Part shown: piece by piece, positions 51,513 to 58,558 of the stretch
Numbering within the stretch: position 1 is the first letter of the stretch
Layout: every line of letters starts with the position of its first letter
IMG/VR virus record: IMGVR_UViG_3300042387_000725
Location: 25,156 to 89,155 of that record
Length of the DNA: 64,000 nt
Origin: a virus
Reading direction: 5' to 3' (one strand)
The notes under the pieces: generated by a model
What the model saw: the letters and a program-made list of their open reading frames with translations, nothing else
Database searches by the model: none
Told to the model about the DNA's origin: nothing
Program-made: the position numbers and the translations under genes

Positions 51513-51535
51513 ATGTCAGAGCATAAATGTATAAT
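51513..51535 (+). promoter_or_regulatory. WTGTCA-N11-TATAAT promoter 7
   Basis: ATGTCA at 51513, TATAAT at 51530; TTGATA lies 18 bp upstream of the -10, so a classical -35 is also present. Confidence 0.7.
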
Positions 51536-51573
51536 ATAAATATAAGCAAAACCAACTACAAAGGAGAAACACA

Positions 51574-51738
51574 ATGTCAGTAGCAACATCAACATACAAG
51601 GTAGGCGACACTTTCACCACACAGAAGTCAAAGGTCACAGGAACTATTGAGGAAATTATCCCTCAGCCAAATGGTAATGTGCGTGTGAAGTTAATGGTAG
51701 ATGGAAAGCCACGCTATACAACTTGGACAGCCAAGTAA
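51574..51738 (+). CDS. 54-residue KOW/SH3-like protein
   Basis: MSVATSTYKVGDTFTTQKSK then VTGTIEEIIPQPNGNVRVKL and a beta strand to WTAK. Beta-barrel pattern resembling a small SH3-like or RNA-binding fold. AAAGGAGA ribosome site. Confidence 0.6.
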   Translation: MSVATSTYKVGDTFTTQKSKVTGTIEEIIPQPNGNVRVKLMVDGKPRYTTWTAK

Positions 51739-51739
51739 G

Positions 51740-51831
51740 TTTGGCAATAACGCCAAAAAACACACGCCCCACAGAAATGCGTGTCTAAATAAATAGAGTG
51801 GGACAACCTGAGCAAGTTGTCAAAAGGCTCA
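51740..51831 (+). other. Non-coding gap with three hairpins
   Basis: TTTGGC/GCCAAA near 51740-51757; ACACGC/GCGTGT (51762-51767, 51779-51784); and TGAGC/GCTCA (51809-51813, 51827-51831), the last a looser relative of the conserved hairpin family. Confidence 0.5.
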
Positions 51832-51836
51832 CCATA

Positions 51837-51859
51837 ATGTCAGTACCACCCCCTATAAT
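51837..51859 (+). promoter_or_regulatory. WTGTCA-N11-TATAAT promoter 8
   Basis: ATGTCA at 51837, TATAAT at 51854; drives the 51895 gene. Confidence 0.7.
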
Positions 51860-51894
51860 AGAAATATCAACCACCAAAGAAAAGAGAGCAACAA

Positions 51895-52320
51895 ATGGCA
51901 ACAAGAGGAAAAGCAATCTCAGTAAAAATCGCAACAACAAAGGTAATCAACGCACTAGAAGGCGCACTCGCTAAACTAGAACTTGACTACACAACACAAG
52001 AAGCCAACGAAGCAAAGCATGAAATTGCTCGCAAGGCTTGGCAGAACGAACTTATTGCTTATGCTACTAAGCATATTGCAAATGCAGAAAACTTCCGCAC
52101 ATCATATCGTTCATGGAACAATCAACTCAACATTGACTTTGACCTAACAGTTTCAGAGTCAGAGTTGCCAGCGCAACCTGAAAAGGACTTCATCACAATG
52201 AGCCAATACGAATACAAGGAAAAGCGTGAGGAACTCTCAAACGCAATTCGTATTCTCAAAATGACAGATGAGGAAGTTGTAAATACTTCCACATACAATG
52301 CGGTGGCTCGCTACCTATAA
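51895..52320 (+). CDS. 141-residue helical protein, unknown
   Basis: MATRGKAISVKIATTKVINA, then a coiled-coil-like EGALAKLELDYTTQEANEAK stretch, a YRSWNNQLNIDF beta element and KEKREELSNAIRILKMTDEE at the end. Strong GAGAG-type ribosome site. No family recognised. Confidence 0.65.
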   Translation: MATRGKAISVKIATTKVINALEGALAKLELDYTTQEANEAKHEIARKAWQNELIAYATKHIANAENFRTSYRSWNNQLNIDFDLTVSESELPAQPEKDFITMSQYEYKEKREELSNAIRILKMTDEEVVNTSTYNAVARYL

Positions 52321-52560
52321 AACTTAGGGGGGCAACTTAAAGTCCTGAACCCTAACGACCTAAGTAAGTCGCAAAACTGCTTAACAGAGTTACTGCCAGT
52401 GCTATAGCGAGGCAAGTGCATTCCTGAGTAAGAATTAAAACTGCTCAACTTCGCCAGGCTGATTAGGGCGATAATAGAAATACTATAGAGCAAGGGTACT
52501 GCAGCCCTAAAGAAGCAGACATCCTGAGTATGATCCAAAACTGCTCACCAATATTTATTC
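52321..52560 (+). ncRNA. Non-coding block with three conserved hairpins
   Basis: No ORF fits. Hairpins at 52361-52383 (TAAGTA/TGCTTA), 52425-52447 (TGAGTA/TGCTCA) and 52525-52547 (TGAGTA/TGCTCA), all with 11-nt loops ending AAAAC. The region also holds AGGGCTGCAG-like inverted stretches. Candidate structured 3' UTR or small RNA. Confidence 0.45.
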
Positions 52561-52593
52561 AGCTGATTGCATAAGTATGCGGGGCCGAGATAA

Positions 52594-52609
52594 TGTGAGA
52601 TTAATCACA
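52594..52609 (+). promoter_or_regulatory. CRP/GlxR-like box
   Basis: Exact TGTGA-N6-TCACA, centred about 83.5 bp upstream of the predicted start of promoter 9; GGGGCCGAG precedes it. Confidence 0.65.
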
Positions 52610-52655
52610 CCCATTAAGTCTCACTATTTAAGATTCCTGGAATTACGTCTTGCAT

Positions 52656-52678
52656 TTGTCAGTGGCCATTGCTAGAAT
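52656..52678 (+). promoter_or_regulatory. WTGTCA-N11-TATAAT promoter 9
   Basis: TTGTCA at 52656, TAGAAT at 52673; TTGCAT in the -35 position. Confidence 0.65.
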
Positions 52679-52709
52679 TATATTATTAACTAAACAGAAA
52701 GAGGCCCCC

Positions 52710-53171
52710 ATGGACCACGAAAAGCCAACACTAACAAACGAATACTACATGACAAGAGAATTTCTTGAGCGACAGATTGCTGCACTAACAGAGTCAATTG
52801 AGAAAAAGGATGCATTGATTATTTCATTGCAGGACCGTTCATCAGAACATTCATCAACTCTTCTTACAGAGCGCCGTGCACATCTAGCAACTATGAATTC
52901 AATTAAAGAATATGTAGTTGAATCAGTCCGTAATGGAGAAATGAATCATTCAGTTGCAGAAGCGCTTGCTGAGATTTGTGAGTTTGAATTAACTAAGACT
53001 GTAACTGTTACTGCAACAGTTGAGTTTGAAGTTGAACTAGAGGTGCCATTTGAAGTAGATGCAGAAGAAGTTGCTAACACTCTTGAATTCAGTGTTGACT
53101 CATTTGATTATTCAATTGATGACTTCAGCGTTGATACCCGCTCAATTCAAGCAGAGGATAATATTTCATAG
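52710..53171 (+). CDS. 153-residue coiled-coil plus beta protein, unknown
   Basis: Starts at ATG 52710 after AGAAAGAGG; an upstream in-frame start lies within the promoter. Residues 12-80 form a coiled coil (REFLERQIAALTESIEKKDA). Residues 100-150 are a strongly acidic beta region (TVTVTATVEFEVELEVPFEV). Function unknown. Confidence 0.65.
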   Translation: MDHEKPTLTNEYYMTREFLERQIAALTESIEKKDALIISLQDRSSEHSSTLLTERRAHLATMNSIKEYVVESVRNGEMNHSVAEALAEICEFELTKTVTVTATVEFEVELEVPFEVDAEEVANTLEFSVDSFDYSIDDFSVDTRSIQAEDNIS

Positions 53172-53306
53172 GGGGCTATGAGATAAGACCTACCGCATGT
53201 CTTTAAACTAGGTTAGCGGACCTGAGCATTGTCCACGTAAACGGCTCACTTTTTATTGCAAAAAAAATCTCGGGGGCAAAAACTTTCATTTGTCAAATTA
53301 AGAGGG

Positions 53307-53322
53307 TATGATTAAGATCACA
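53307..53322 (+). promoter_or_regulatory. CRP/GlxR-like box (two mismatches in left arm)
   Basis: TATGA-N6-TCACA, centred about 82.5 bp upstream of the predicted start of promoter 10. AAATGTCCGATTTA follows at 53327. Confidence 0.4.
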
Positions 53323-53367
53323 GAAAAAATGTCCGATTTATGCCTATTTAACTATCCTGATTTGCAT

Positions 53368-53390
53368 TTGTCAGTCCATGGGTGTATAGT
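53368..53390 (+). promoter_or_regulatory. WTGTCA-N11-TATAAT promoter 10
   Basis: TTGTCA at 53368, TATAGT at 53385; TTGCAT in the -35 position. Drives the DUF932-like gene. Confidence 0.65.
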
Positions 53391-53422
53391 TATCTTATCA
53401 ACAACAAAAAGGAGAAACACTC

Positions 53423-54445
53423 ATGGCACATGACCTAGAAACACAAAACGGCAAGACATCTTTTGCATCTTTCCGTGAACCTGCATGGCATGGATTGGGT
53501 ACTGTATTCACAGAAGAAAAAACAACCGCAGAAATGCTAGAGGCTGCAAGCCTTAATGGTTGGAATGTTCGTCTTGAGGATATGCCAATTCCATCACATC
53601 TTACAAGCGACAAGGCATATCAGTATGTCCTACGCACTAACCCTACAGATAACACACAGACAGATGTTCTTGGTGTTGTAGGTGAGCGTTATCATGTATT
53701 GCAAAATGAAGATTTATTTTCATTTGGTGATAATATTCTTGACGGCGGTGGTCGTTGGGAAACCGCTGGCGCTATCAAGGGTGGGCGTGTAGTATTTGGC
53801 TCACTTGCACTAGAGCGTGAGACAGTTCTTGACCCTAGCGGTGTTGCAGATAAGGTAAAGACTTATTTGCTCATCAACACATCACACGATGGTTCTATCG
53901 CAATTCAAGCAAGCATTACACCTGTTCGTGTAGTGTGCGCTAACACTCTTAACCTTGCGCTAGGTGGCGTAGGTCGTAAGAAAAATAAGGGTATCAAGCA
54001 ATCATTCAAGATTCGCCATACTCAGACCGCTAATGGCAAGGTGCAAATTGCTCGTGAGACTCTTGGTCTTGCTAATGCGTACATGGACGAATTTGATATC
54101 ATGGCTAAGGCTATGTTTGAGAAGGAAGTCAATGCTAAGCAATTCAATGACATCATTCTTGCTGCTTACCCTAAGCCTGAAAAGGATTCTAAGGGTGCGT
54201 TCAAGAAGTGGGAAAACAAGGTAGATGTTATTAACGATATCTACACTGGCGAATTTAATGGCATGATTGCTGGCTCTGCATGGGGCGCTTTCAATGCACT
54301 TACAGAACGCCTTGATTGGTATCGCACTGCAAGAGGTGGTTCTAACGAATCTATCCTTGCAAGCGCAAGTGGTTTTGACCCTGCAATTAACGCAGAGAAA
54401 AATCGTTTGCTAAAAGTTGTGCAGAATGTAATGTCAATCGCATAA
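53423..54445 (+). CDS. DUF932 (phage/plasmid-like) protein
   Basis: A 340-residue protein matching the TIGR03299/DUF932 pattern: SFREPAWHGLGTVF at the N-terminus, VVGERYHVLQNEDLFSFGDNIL, GGRVVFGSLAL, LLINTSHDGSIAIQASITPVRVVCANTLN and KIRHTQTANGKVQIARETLG. The family is common in phages and plasmids; its function is not firmly established, though DNA-related roles have been suggested. GGAGAAA ribosome site. Ends just before a conserved hairpin and a tRNA. Confidence 0.85.
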   Translation: MAHDLETQNGKTSFASFREPAWHGLGTVFTEEKTTAEMLEAASLNGWNVRLEDMPIPSHLTSDKAYQYVLRTNPTDNTQTDVLGVVGERYHVLQNEDLFSFGDNILDGGGRWETAGAIKGGRVVFGSLALERETVLDPSGVADKVKTYLLINTSHDGSIAIQASITPVRVVCANTLNLALGGVGRKKNKGIKQSFKIRHTQTANGKVQIARETLGLANAYMDEFDIMAKAMFEKEVNAKQFNDIILAAYPKPEKDSKGAFKKWENKVDVINDIYTGEFNGMIAGSAWGAFNALTERLDWYRTARGGSNESILASASGFDPAINAEKNRLLKVVQNVMSIA

Positions 54446-54456
54446 CAAAAAAATCC

Positions 54457-54479
54457 TGAGCAAGATTTAAAACTGCTCA
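54457..54479 (+). ncRNA. Conserved hairpin family member 5
   Basis: TGAGCA, 11-nt loop ending AAAAC, TGCTCA, preceded by TCC. It lies between the DUF932 stop and the tRNA-Asp, separated from the latter by 4 nt. Confidence 0.6.
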
Positions 54480-54483
54480 CCAG

Positions 54484-54557
54484 GATCTCATAGCTCAATT
54501 GGTTAGAGCGCTACCCTGTCACGGTAGAGGTTGCGAGTTCAAGTCTCGTTGGGATCG
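54484..54557 (+). tRNA. tRNA-Asp (GTC)
   Basis: Acceptor GATCTCA/TGGGATC, D-stem GCTC/GAGC, anticodon stem CTACC/GGTAG with loop CTGTCAC (GTC), T-arm with TTCAAGT. CCA is not encoded. It sits alone in the early arm, 9 kb from the main tRNA cluster. Confidence 0.93.
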
Positions 54558-54661
54558 CAAAAGTTGGGCTCGGGATTTTTCTAAACTAAACAATTTAATG
54601 TCAAACCTTATTAAGATGAAATGACATTTTTCCCTGAAATTCTATTAAGAGGGACTTGAAT

Positions 54662-54684
54662 TTGTCACCGTTCTTGGCTATAAT
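54662..54684 (+). promoter_or_regulatory. WTGTCA-N11-TATAAT promoter 11, leaderless
   Basis: TTGTCA at 54662, TATAAT at 54679, TTGAAT in the -35 position; ATG follows 6 nt after the -10 box. Confidence 0.7.
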
Positions 54685-54690
54685 TAATAT

Positions 54691-54852
54691 ATGACTACAC
54701 CATACAGCCCATATACCATAAACGAACTCGTAAATGCTATTTATGAGGATAACCTATCGCACTTTGAATTTGAGGAGAACATGGGTGGAGAACCCTGTGA
54801 CTGCCACCTACATATTACCATGGAAACTATTGTCAAGTATTGGGGAGAGTAA
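54691..54852 (+). CDS. 53-residue acidic protein
   Basis: MTTPYSPYTINELVNAIYED, ENMGGEPCDCHLHITMETI. Has CDCHLH, a possible metal site. Leaderless start. Overlaps the next gene by TAATG. Confidence 0.6.
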   Translation: MTTPYSPYTINELVNAIYEDNLSHFEFEENMGGEPCDCHLHITMETIVKYWGE

Positions 54853-55010
54853 TGTTAGGTTATACTAAAACAGATCTAGATGAGATGACTAATGCTATTG
54901 ATTCTGCTATGACTACCGTCAATCCTGACGATGACCCTTGGCTACATTCAAGACTGTTTATGGCCAGGGATTTCTTAGATGGCCTATGGGCAGAAGGCTA
55001 CTTTGACTAA
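54852..55010 (+). CDS. 52-residue acidic protein
   Basis: MLGYTKTDLDEMTNAIDSAM then NPDDDPWLHSRLFMARDFLD. Helical. Its last codon overlaps the next promoter. Function unknown. Confidence 0.6.
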   Translation: MLGYTKTDLDEMTNAIDSAMTTVNPDDDPWLHSRLFMARDFLDGLWAEGYFD

Positions 55011-55032
55011 TGTCAGTGGCTACCTCTATAAT
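55010..55032 (+). promoter_or_regulatory. WTGTCA-N11-TATAAT promoter 12
   Basis: ATGTCA at 55010, TATAAT at 55027; TTGACT lies 18 bp upstream of the -10. Drives the 55059 cluster. Confidence 0.7.
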
Positions 55033-55058
55033 TAATACATACACCAAAGGAGAAATAA

Positions 55059-55238
55059 ATGGCAACATTTGATATCAAAGTAGTAGTAGAGTATTTCTAC
55101 GAAGTAGAAGCAGATAACGCAGAACAAGCAGAAGAACTAGGCTGGCACTATGAGGACTATGCTTTCTCAGGTGAGGTTTATTCTATTGATGTAACTCAGA
55201 CCTCTGAAGATGATGAGGATGAAGAAGATGACAACTAA
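55059..55238 (+). CDS. 59-residue acidic protein
   Basis: MATFDIKVVVEYFYEVEADN then AEQAEELGWHYEDYAFSGEV and a poly-acidic end. Similar pattern to the 47545 product. AAAGGAGA ribosome site. Confidence 0.6.
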   Translation: MATFDIKVVVEYFYEVEADNAEQAEELGWHYEDYAFSGEVYSIDVTQTSEDDEDEEDDN

Positions 55239-55326
55239 TGTAGTTTATGTTCCTTACTGTGGGGATTGTGACGCACAGTTAATTGATATGCCGTCATTTA
55301 TTGAAGGGCACAACTGCGATGAATGA
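55228..55326 (+). CDS. 32-residue zinc-binding micro-protein
   Basis: MTTNVVYVPYCGDCDAQLID then MPSFIEGHNCDE. C11/C14 plus H28/C30 could form a zinc site. It overlaps its upstream neighbour by 11 nt and the next gene by 8 nt. Confidence 0.5.
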   Translation: MTTNVVYVPYCGDCDAQLIDMPSFIEGHNCDE

Positions 55327-55498
55327 GTTCATTGAATATATAAAGATACATATCATTAGCCTAGAGCAAGACCTAGAGGCTGCACAGAATCATGAGCCTT
55401 TGGCTGAGGATGAGTACGATGAATCAGATGATTACTTATATGGTTCCATTGAGACAGCCAAACACCTTTTGTCAGTGGCAGAGGGTATGATTAAATAA
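55319..55498 (+). CDS. 59-residue acidic helical protein
   Basis: Starts at ATG 55319 (MNEFIEYIKIHIISLEQDLE). Upstream in-frame starts are inside the previous gene. Function unknown. Confidence 0.6.
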   Translation: MNEFIEYIKIHIISLEQDLEAAQNHEPLAEDEYDESDDYLYGSIETAKHLLSVAEGMIK

Positions 55499-55782
55499 TG
55501 GAAACAACACAACTAGAACCAAGACTACAAAAACTGGTTGACCTAGGTGAATCAGGCACAGATATCCTACATGGAGAACTAAAGAATATGATGTATGAGT
55601 GCGAGAAGATTCTTGTACCCCTACTAGAAAACTCTAATGAGTTAGGCTCTGATGAAGAGTATGACGACACAGTTGAGCGTTTATATAATGAAGGATATAT
55701 GGACGCTTTGACTTCAGTATATGCTTTAACATATCAGTTAGCATTTGCTATTAACGATAGGAGACAAAATGGGAATGCGTGA
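55498..55782 (+). CDS. 94-residue acidic helical protein
   Basis: METTQLEPRLQKLVDLGESG, CEKILVPLLENSNELGSDEE and a C-terminal helix. TAATG overlap with the previous gene. Function unknown. Confidence 0.6.
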   Translation: METTQLEPRLQKLVDLGESGTDILHGELKNMMYECEKILVPLLENSNELGSDEEYDDTVERLYNEGYMDALTSVYALTYQLAFAINDRRQNGNA

Positions 55783-56029
55783 TGAGTCATGGTGTAACTC
55801 TTGTGGCTGTTCTATTCCATACACAGAGGAAGAAGACTACAATGCCTACTGTGGAGAGTGTGCCTCTATATCTGTTATAGATGACCTCCGTGCTTTTGTA
55901 GAGGGTCGTATCAAAGAGCTAACAGAATTGCGTGAGAAGTATCAGGCAGAGGGCGATCATGAACTAGATGATTACTCAGCAGGGGCTATTGACGCATACG
56001 ATATTGTCCGTATGAAGTTGACAGATTAA
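55769..56029 (+). CDS. 86-residue zinc-ribbon protein
   Basis: Starts at ATG 55769 (MGMRDESWCNSCGCSIPYTE) after AGGAG; the upstream in-frame start is rejected. CNSCGC and YCGEC (residues ~9-37) form a zinc ribbon, followed by a helical tail. The promoter for the next gene is inside its 3' end. Confidence 0.65.
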   Translation: MGMRDESWCNSCGCSIPYTEEEDYNAYCGECASISVIDDLRAFVEGRIKELTELREKYQAEGDHELDDYSAGAIDAYDIVRMKLTD

Positions 56030-56046
56030 TCTTGACCCTGTAAAAT
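56018..56046 (+). promoter_or_regulatory. Sigma70-like promoter
   Basis: TTGACA, 17-bp spacer, TAAAAT. Drives the Api92-like gene. It carries no TGTCAG element. Confidence 0.75.
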
Positions 56047-56080
56047 TAATATATAAACCACCTAGTAGAAAGAGACCACC

Positions 56081-56797
56081 ATGCCAAATTGGGTATATAA
56101 CGGATTAACCATTGAGGGTAATCCAGAGCAAGTCAAATCACTAATAGCACAGATGAACAAACCATTTGTGGATTCTATTAAACCTAATGGAGACCTTGCT
56201 TACTCTATTCAACAGCGTAAGTATGTTAATCCTATCTTTTCATTTAGGAACATCATTGCTCCTACAGATATGGAAGCGTATCATTCTGTTCCTGTATTCC
56301 CTGAAAAATTTAGCCTAGCATTTGAGGGCAACGATTGGTACAACTTTAACAACCGTGAGTGGGGTACTAAGTGGGACGTAGCAGTAGTAGAGGGCGATGA
56401 GTATCCTACTACAACCATTCAAGAATCAGAAAACGGTGAGAACTATGTAGTTTATTATAGTTTTGAAACAGCATGGTCAAGACCTGTTCCTGCCCTTCAG
56501 AAACTATCTAGTCAGTATCCTAACCTACTTATGACATTATCATATGAGGAAGAGACTGGCTGGGGTGGGGAAATGGAATTCCTGCGTGGTGAGATTATTT
56601 CTGAATCAGAGTATGACAGTATGTGTAGAGATTGTGATGCTACAGACCAAATGGATTTCTGCGAGGACTGTGAAGAAACAATCTGCAGCAATTGTAACTG
56701 GCTAGGAGAGGCTGACCTACAGGCAGTTGCACAATGTGATACCCACAAGATATACTTAGATACTAAGGTCCCTGAGTACAGAAAGGTTTCTAACTAA
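56081..56797 (+). CDS. Api92-like ferredoxin-fold protein with zinc ribbon
   Basis: A 238-residue protein. MPNWVYNGLTIEGNPEQVKS is the hallmark N-terminus of the DUF1281/Api92-like family (ferredoxin-like domain). Residues ~100-170 carry WGTKWDVAVVE and SFETAWSRPVP. The C-terminus adds CRDCDATDQMDFCEDCEETIC and CNW, a zinc-binding extension. The family is typical of phages and mobile DNA; role unknown. Confidence 0.75.
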   Translation: MPNWVYNGLTIEGNPEQVKSLIAQMNKPFVDSIKPNGDLAYSIQQRKYVNPIFSFRNIIAPTDMEAYHSVPVFPEKFSLAFEGNDWYNFNNREWGTKWDVAVVEGDEYPTTTIQESENGENYVVYYSFETAWSRPVPALQKLSSQYPNLLMTLSYEEETGWGGEMEFLRGEIISESEYDSMCRDCDATDQMDFCEDCEETICSNCNWLGEADLQAVAQCDTHKIYLDTKVPEYRKVSN

Positions 56798-56925
56798 TGC
56801 AAACATATTTACTTGAAATGCGGGTAGATGAAGAATGGCTCAAAGTTCTTGACAAGATAACTAATGATGTATATGACGGCGAAGTATGCCAATGGCTAAG
56901 ACTACAAGCAGAGGGAGAAAACTAA
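56797..56925 (+). CDS. 42-residue protein, unknown
   Basis: MQTYLLEMRVDEEWLKVLDK then ITNDVYDGEVCQWLRLQAEG. TAATG overlaps on both sides confirm the frame. Function unknown. Confidence 0.55.
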   Translation: MQTYLLEMRVDEEWLKVLDKITNDVYDGEVCQWLRLQAEGEN

Positions 56926-57293
56926 TGGGAGCACGTATTAACTTTGTATTCAAGGACTCAGAGACTGCAATTGGGGAACCTTCCTCATCTGTAGTTCTAT
57001 ACAGTCACTGGGGACAAGACTCATGGGAAACAGACATTGCAGAAGCAATACACCACGCCAAGCCTAGGTGGGACGACTCTTCATATGCAACACGTATGAT
57101 GATTAGTTATCTTATTCAAGATAGCGTTCTTGATGAAACAGGGTTTGGTATTTATTCTATCAGCGGTACCAACTATGACCTAGGTGAGCAGACTATCGTA
57201 ATTGACCTTGCTAACAAGACTGTTACTGATTCAGTGCCTGTATCATTTGAGGCATTTATTAATGCATATGGTCCACAACCAATAACTATCTAA
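56925..57293 (+). CDS. 122-residue protein, unknown
   Basis: Starts at ATG 56925 (MGARINFVFKDSETAIGEPS); upstream starts are inside another frame. SSSVVLYSHWGQDSWETDIAEAIHHAKP and YGIYSISGTNYDLGEQTIVIDL suggest an alpha/beta fold. Common as a hypothetical in phages. Function unknown. Confidence 0.65.
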   Translation: MGARINFVFKDSETAIGEPSSSVVLYSHWGQDSWETDIAEAIHHAKPRWDDSSYATRMMISYLIQDSVLDETGFGIYSISGTNYDLGEQTIVIDLANKTVTDSVPVSFEAFINAYGPQPITI

Positions 57294-57304
57294 GGAGAAA
57301 TAAC

Positions 57305-57469
57305 ATGGCAGCAAAGAAGAAAAATAAACTAAAGACAATTCCATATCTAGAAACTTGGGACACACGCTACGGTAAGTCACAGCGTATTGTCTATCGCAAG
57401 GGTGGTAAGTTCGTGGATAATACATCCCTTACCGCTCTCAAAGCGGGGGCCAGGGTCGCCTCTCGCTAA
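57305..57469 (+). CDS. 54-residue basic protein
   Basis: MAAKKKNKLKTIPYLETWDT then RYGKSQRIVYRKGGKFVDNT. Basic start, beta-rich; nucleic-acid binding is possible. AAGGAGA ribosome site. Confidence 0.6.
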   Translation: MAAKKKNKLKTIPYLETWDTRYGKSQRIVYRKGGKFVDNTSLTALKAGARVASR

Positions 57470-57475
57470 GTAACA

Positions 57476-57508
57476 GGGGAGCGTAATTTGTGGTGGGTTG
57501 CGCTCCCC
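57476..57508 (+). terminator. Possible terminator hairpin
   Basis: GGGGAGCG and CGCTCCCC form an 8-bp perfect stem with a 17-nt loop after the 54-aa gene. No T-run follows; the 3' arm overlaps the next promoter, so it could also be regulatory. Confidence 0.45.
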
Positions 57509-57526
57509 ACCTACTTTTGCTATAAT
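57498..57526 (+). promoter_or_regulatory. Sigma70-like promoter
   Basis: TTGCGC, 17-bp spacer, TATAAT; drives the 57550 gene. Confidence 0.6.
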
Positions 57527-57549
57527 TAAAAGTTACCATTGGAGAATAA

Positions 57550-57768
57550 ATGTATAAGGTAGTAAAGTTAGCAAAGAGTCCAGAGGAGAAGGTGGCTAAC
57601 AAGATTGTTGTCTTGCTCTCTGACCTATCGCTAGACTTAGAGGCTGTTGGACTTTATCTTGCCAGAATTGCTCCACACATTATTTATCGCAGGGGATTAG
57701 AAGTCTTAGAAGCAATGGAGTATAATAAAGAGGTTCAGGAATTAGACAGAGGAGCATATCGTGAATAA
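57550..57768 (+). CDS. 72-residue helical protein
   Basis: MYKVVKLAKSPEEKVANKIV, VLLSDLSLDLEAVGLYLARI and a helical end. TTGGAG ribosome site. Overlaps the next gene by 8 nt. Function unknown. Confidence 0.6.
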   Translation: MYKVVKLAKSPEEKVANKIVVLLSDLSLDLEAVGLYLARIAPHIIYRRGLEVLEAMEYNKEVQELDRGAYRE

Positions 57769-58021
57769 CTTTGAAAACAAAATTACTATCCTTGCTGAGC
57801 TTTGGATGAACTATCGTGATGATGATCAAATAAAAGATTTTGTAGAATACAATGATTTGGGTTTGCCACTTGCATATTTGCTAACCAATGAAATTGTTTT
57901 TCCAACAGCCCAAGCAGAAATATATATTAACGAAACCTACGACCTGCTCATCGCCGCCCTTGATGTGGAAGACCTGGAGTATGAATCACTTGATGAGATG
58001 ATGGGCTACGCTGAGGAGTAG
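57761..58021 (+). CDS. 86-residue acidic helical protein
   Basis: MNNFENKITILAELWMNYRD, DFVEYNDLGLPLAYLLTNE, EDLEYESLDEMMGYAEE. Acidic and helical; resembles small host-interaction proteins, but no family is recognised. Confidence 0.6.
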   Translation: MNNFENKITILAELWMNYRDDDQIKDFVEYNDLGLPLAYLLTNEIVFPTAQAEIYINETYDLLIAALDVEDLEYESLDEMMGYAEE

Positions 58022-58197
58022 TGGGGCCCCGAGGAAATCATATCAAAACGGACATTAAGGACAAACCTTATTTTCCCCAAACCACATTACGAAAGCGCTA
58101 GAATTTTCCCGAAAAAACATTAAGAACCAACTTTGAAAAATCCCTGAACTTTCCCAAACCTTATACCATACAAACCATATATTTGTCAAACCAGGTG
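58022..58197. other. Non-coding gap opening the repeat-rich region
   Basis: Holds a CAAAACGGACATT motif (58044), CAAACCTTA at 58062 and 58155, and CATTACGA at 58085. These motifs recur downstream. Confidence 0.5.
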
Positions 58198-58209
58198 TAT
58201 AATTATATT

Positions 58210-58371
58210 ATGACAAGAAATCATTTCTCCAAGCGAGGTGGACCTTACTTTGTCAATGATGGTTTTCCTAAGTATGTAAAACAAAAACCAAATAAAGGTT
58301 TGTCTATTGTTTCTACTATAGGTAAGATTAGATCTCTCTTCAAATTCCCCCGATCCAAGCCAGCTAAATAG
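58210..58371 (+). CDS. 53-residue basic protein, leaderless
   Basis: MTRNHFSKRGGPYFVNDGFP, then KYVKQKPNKGLSIVSTIGKI and a basic end. TATAAT (58198-58203) lies 6 nt before ATG 58210; an upstream in-frame ATG would be inside the promoter. Basic, may bind nucleic acid near the candidate origin. Confidence 0.6.
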   Translation: MTRNHFSKRGGPYFVNDGFPKYVKQKPNKGLSIVSTIGKIRSLFKFPRSKPAK

Positions 58372-58558
58372 TCCTGTTAGACATTACGATCCCCTGCGTT
58401 TTTGGCGGGGGATTACGAAAGTATAACCATTTCCCCTAGTATAATAAACATTACGATATCAAACCTTTTCTCCTGGTTTTTAGATATTATCCAAACCTTT
58501 TAAATCTTTTTGCTGGATTTTTGATCAATTTTGCTACATTTTTTTAGGCTATAAAGGT

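Noticed and set aside
52321-52560. tRNA or tmRNA in the non-coding block
   Set aside because: No acceptor stem, T-arm or anticodon loop can be drawn; only the repeated small hairpins are supported.
57476-57508. Strong intrinsic terminator
   Set aside because: The stem is perfect, but no T-run follows; kept only as a possible terminator with low confidence.
58183-58203. Thirteenth member of the WTGTCA-N11 promoter family
   Set aside because: TTGTCA is present but the gap to TATAAT is 9 bp, not 11, so it is treated only as a leaderless -10 box.
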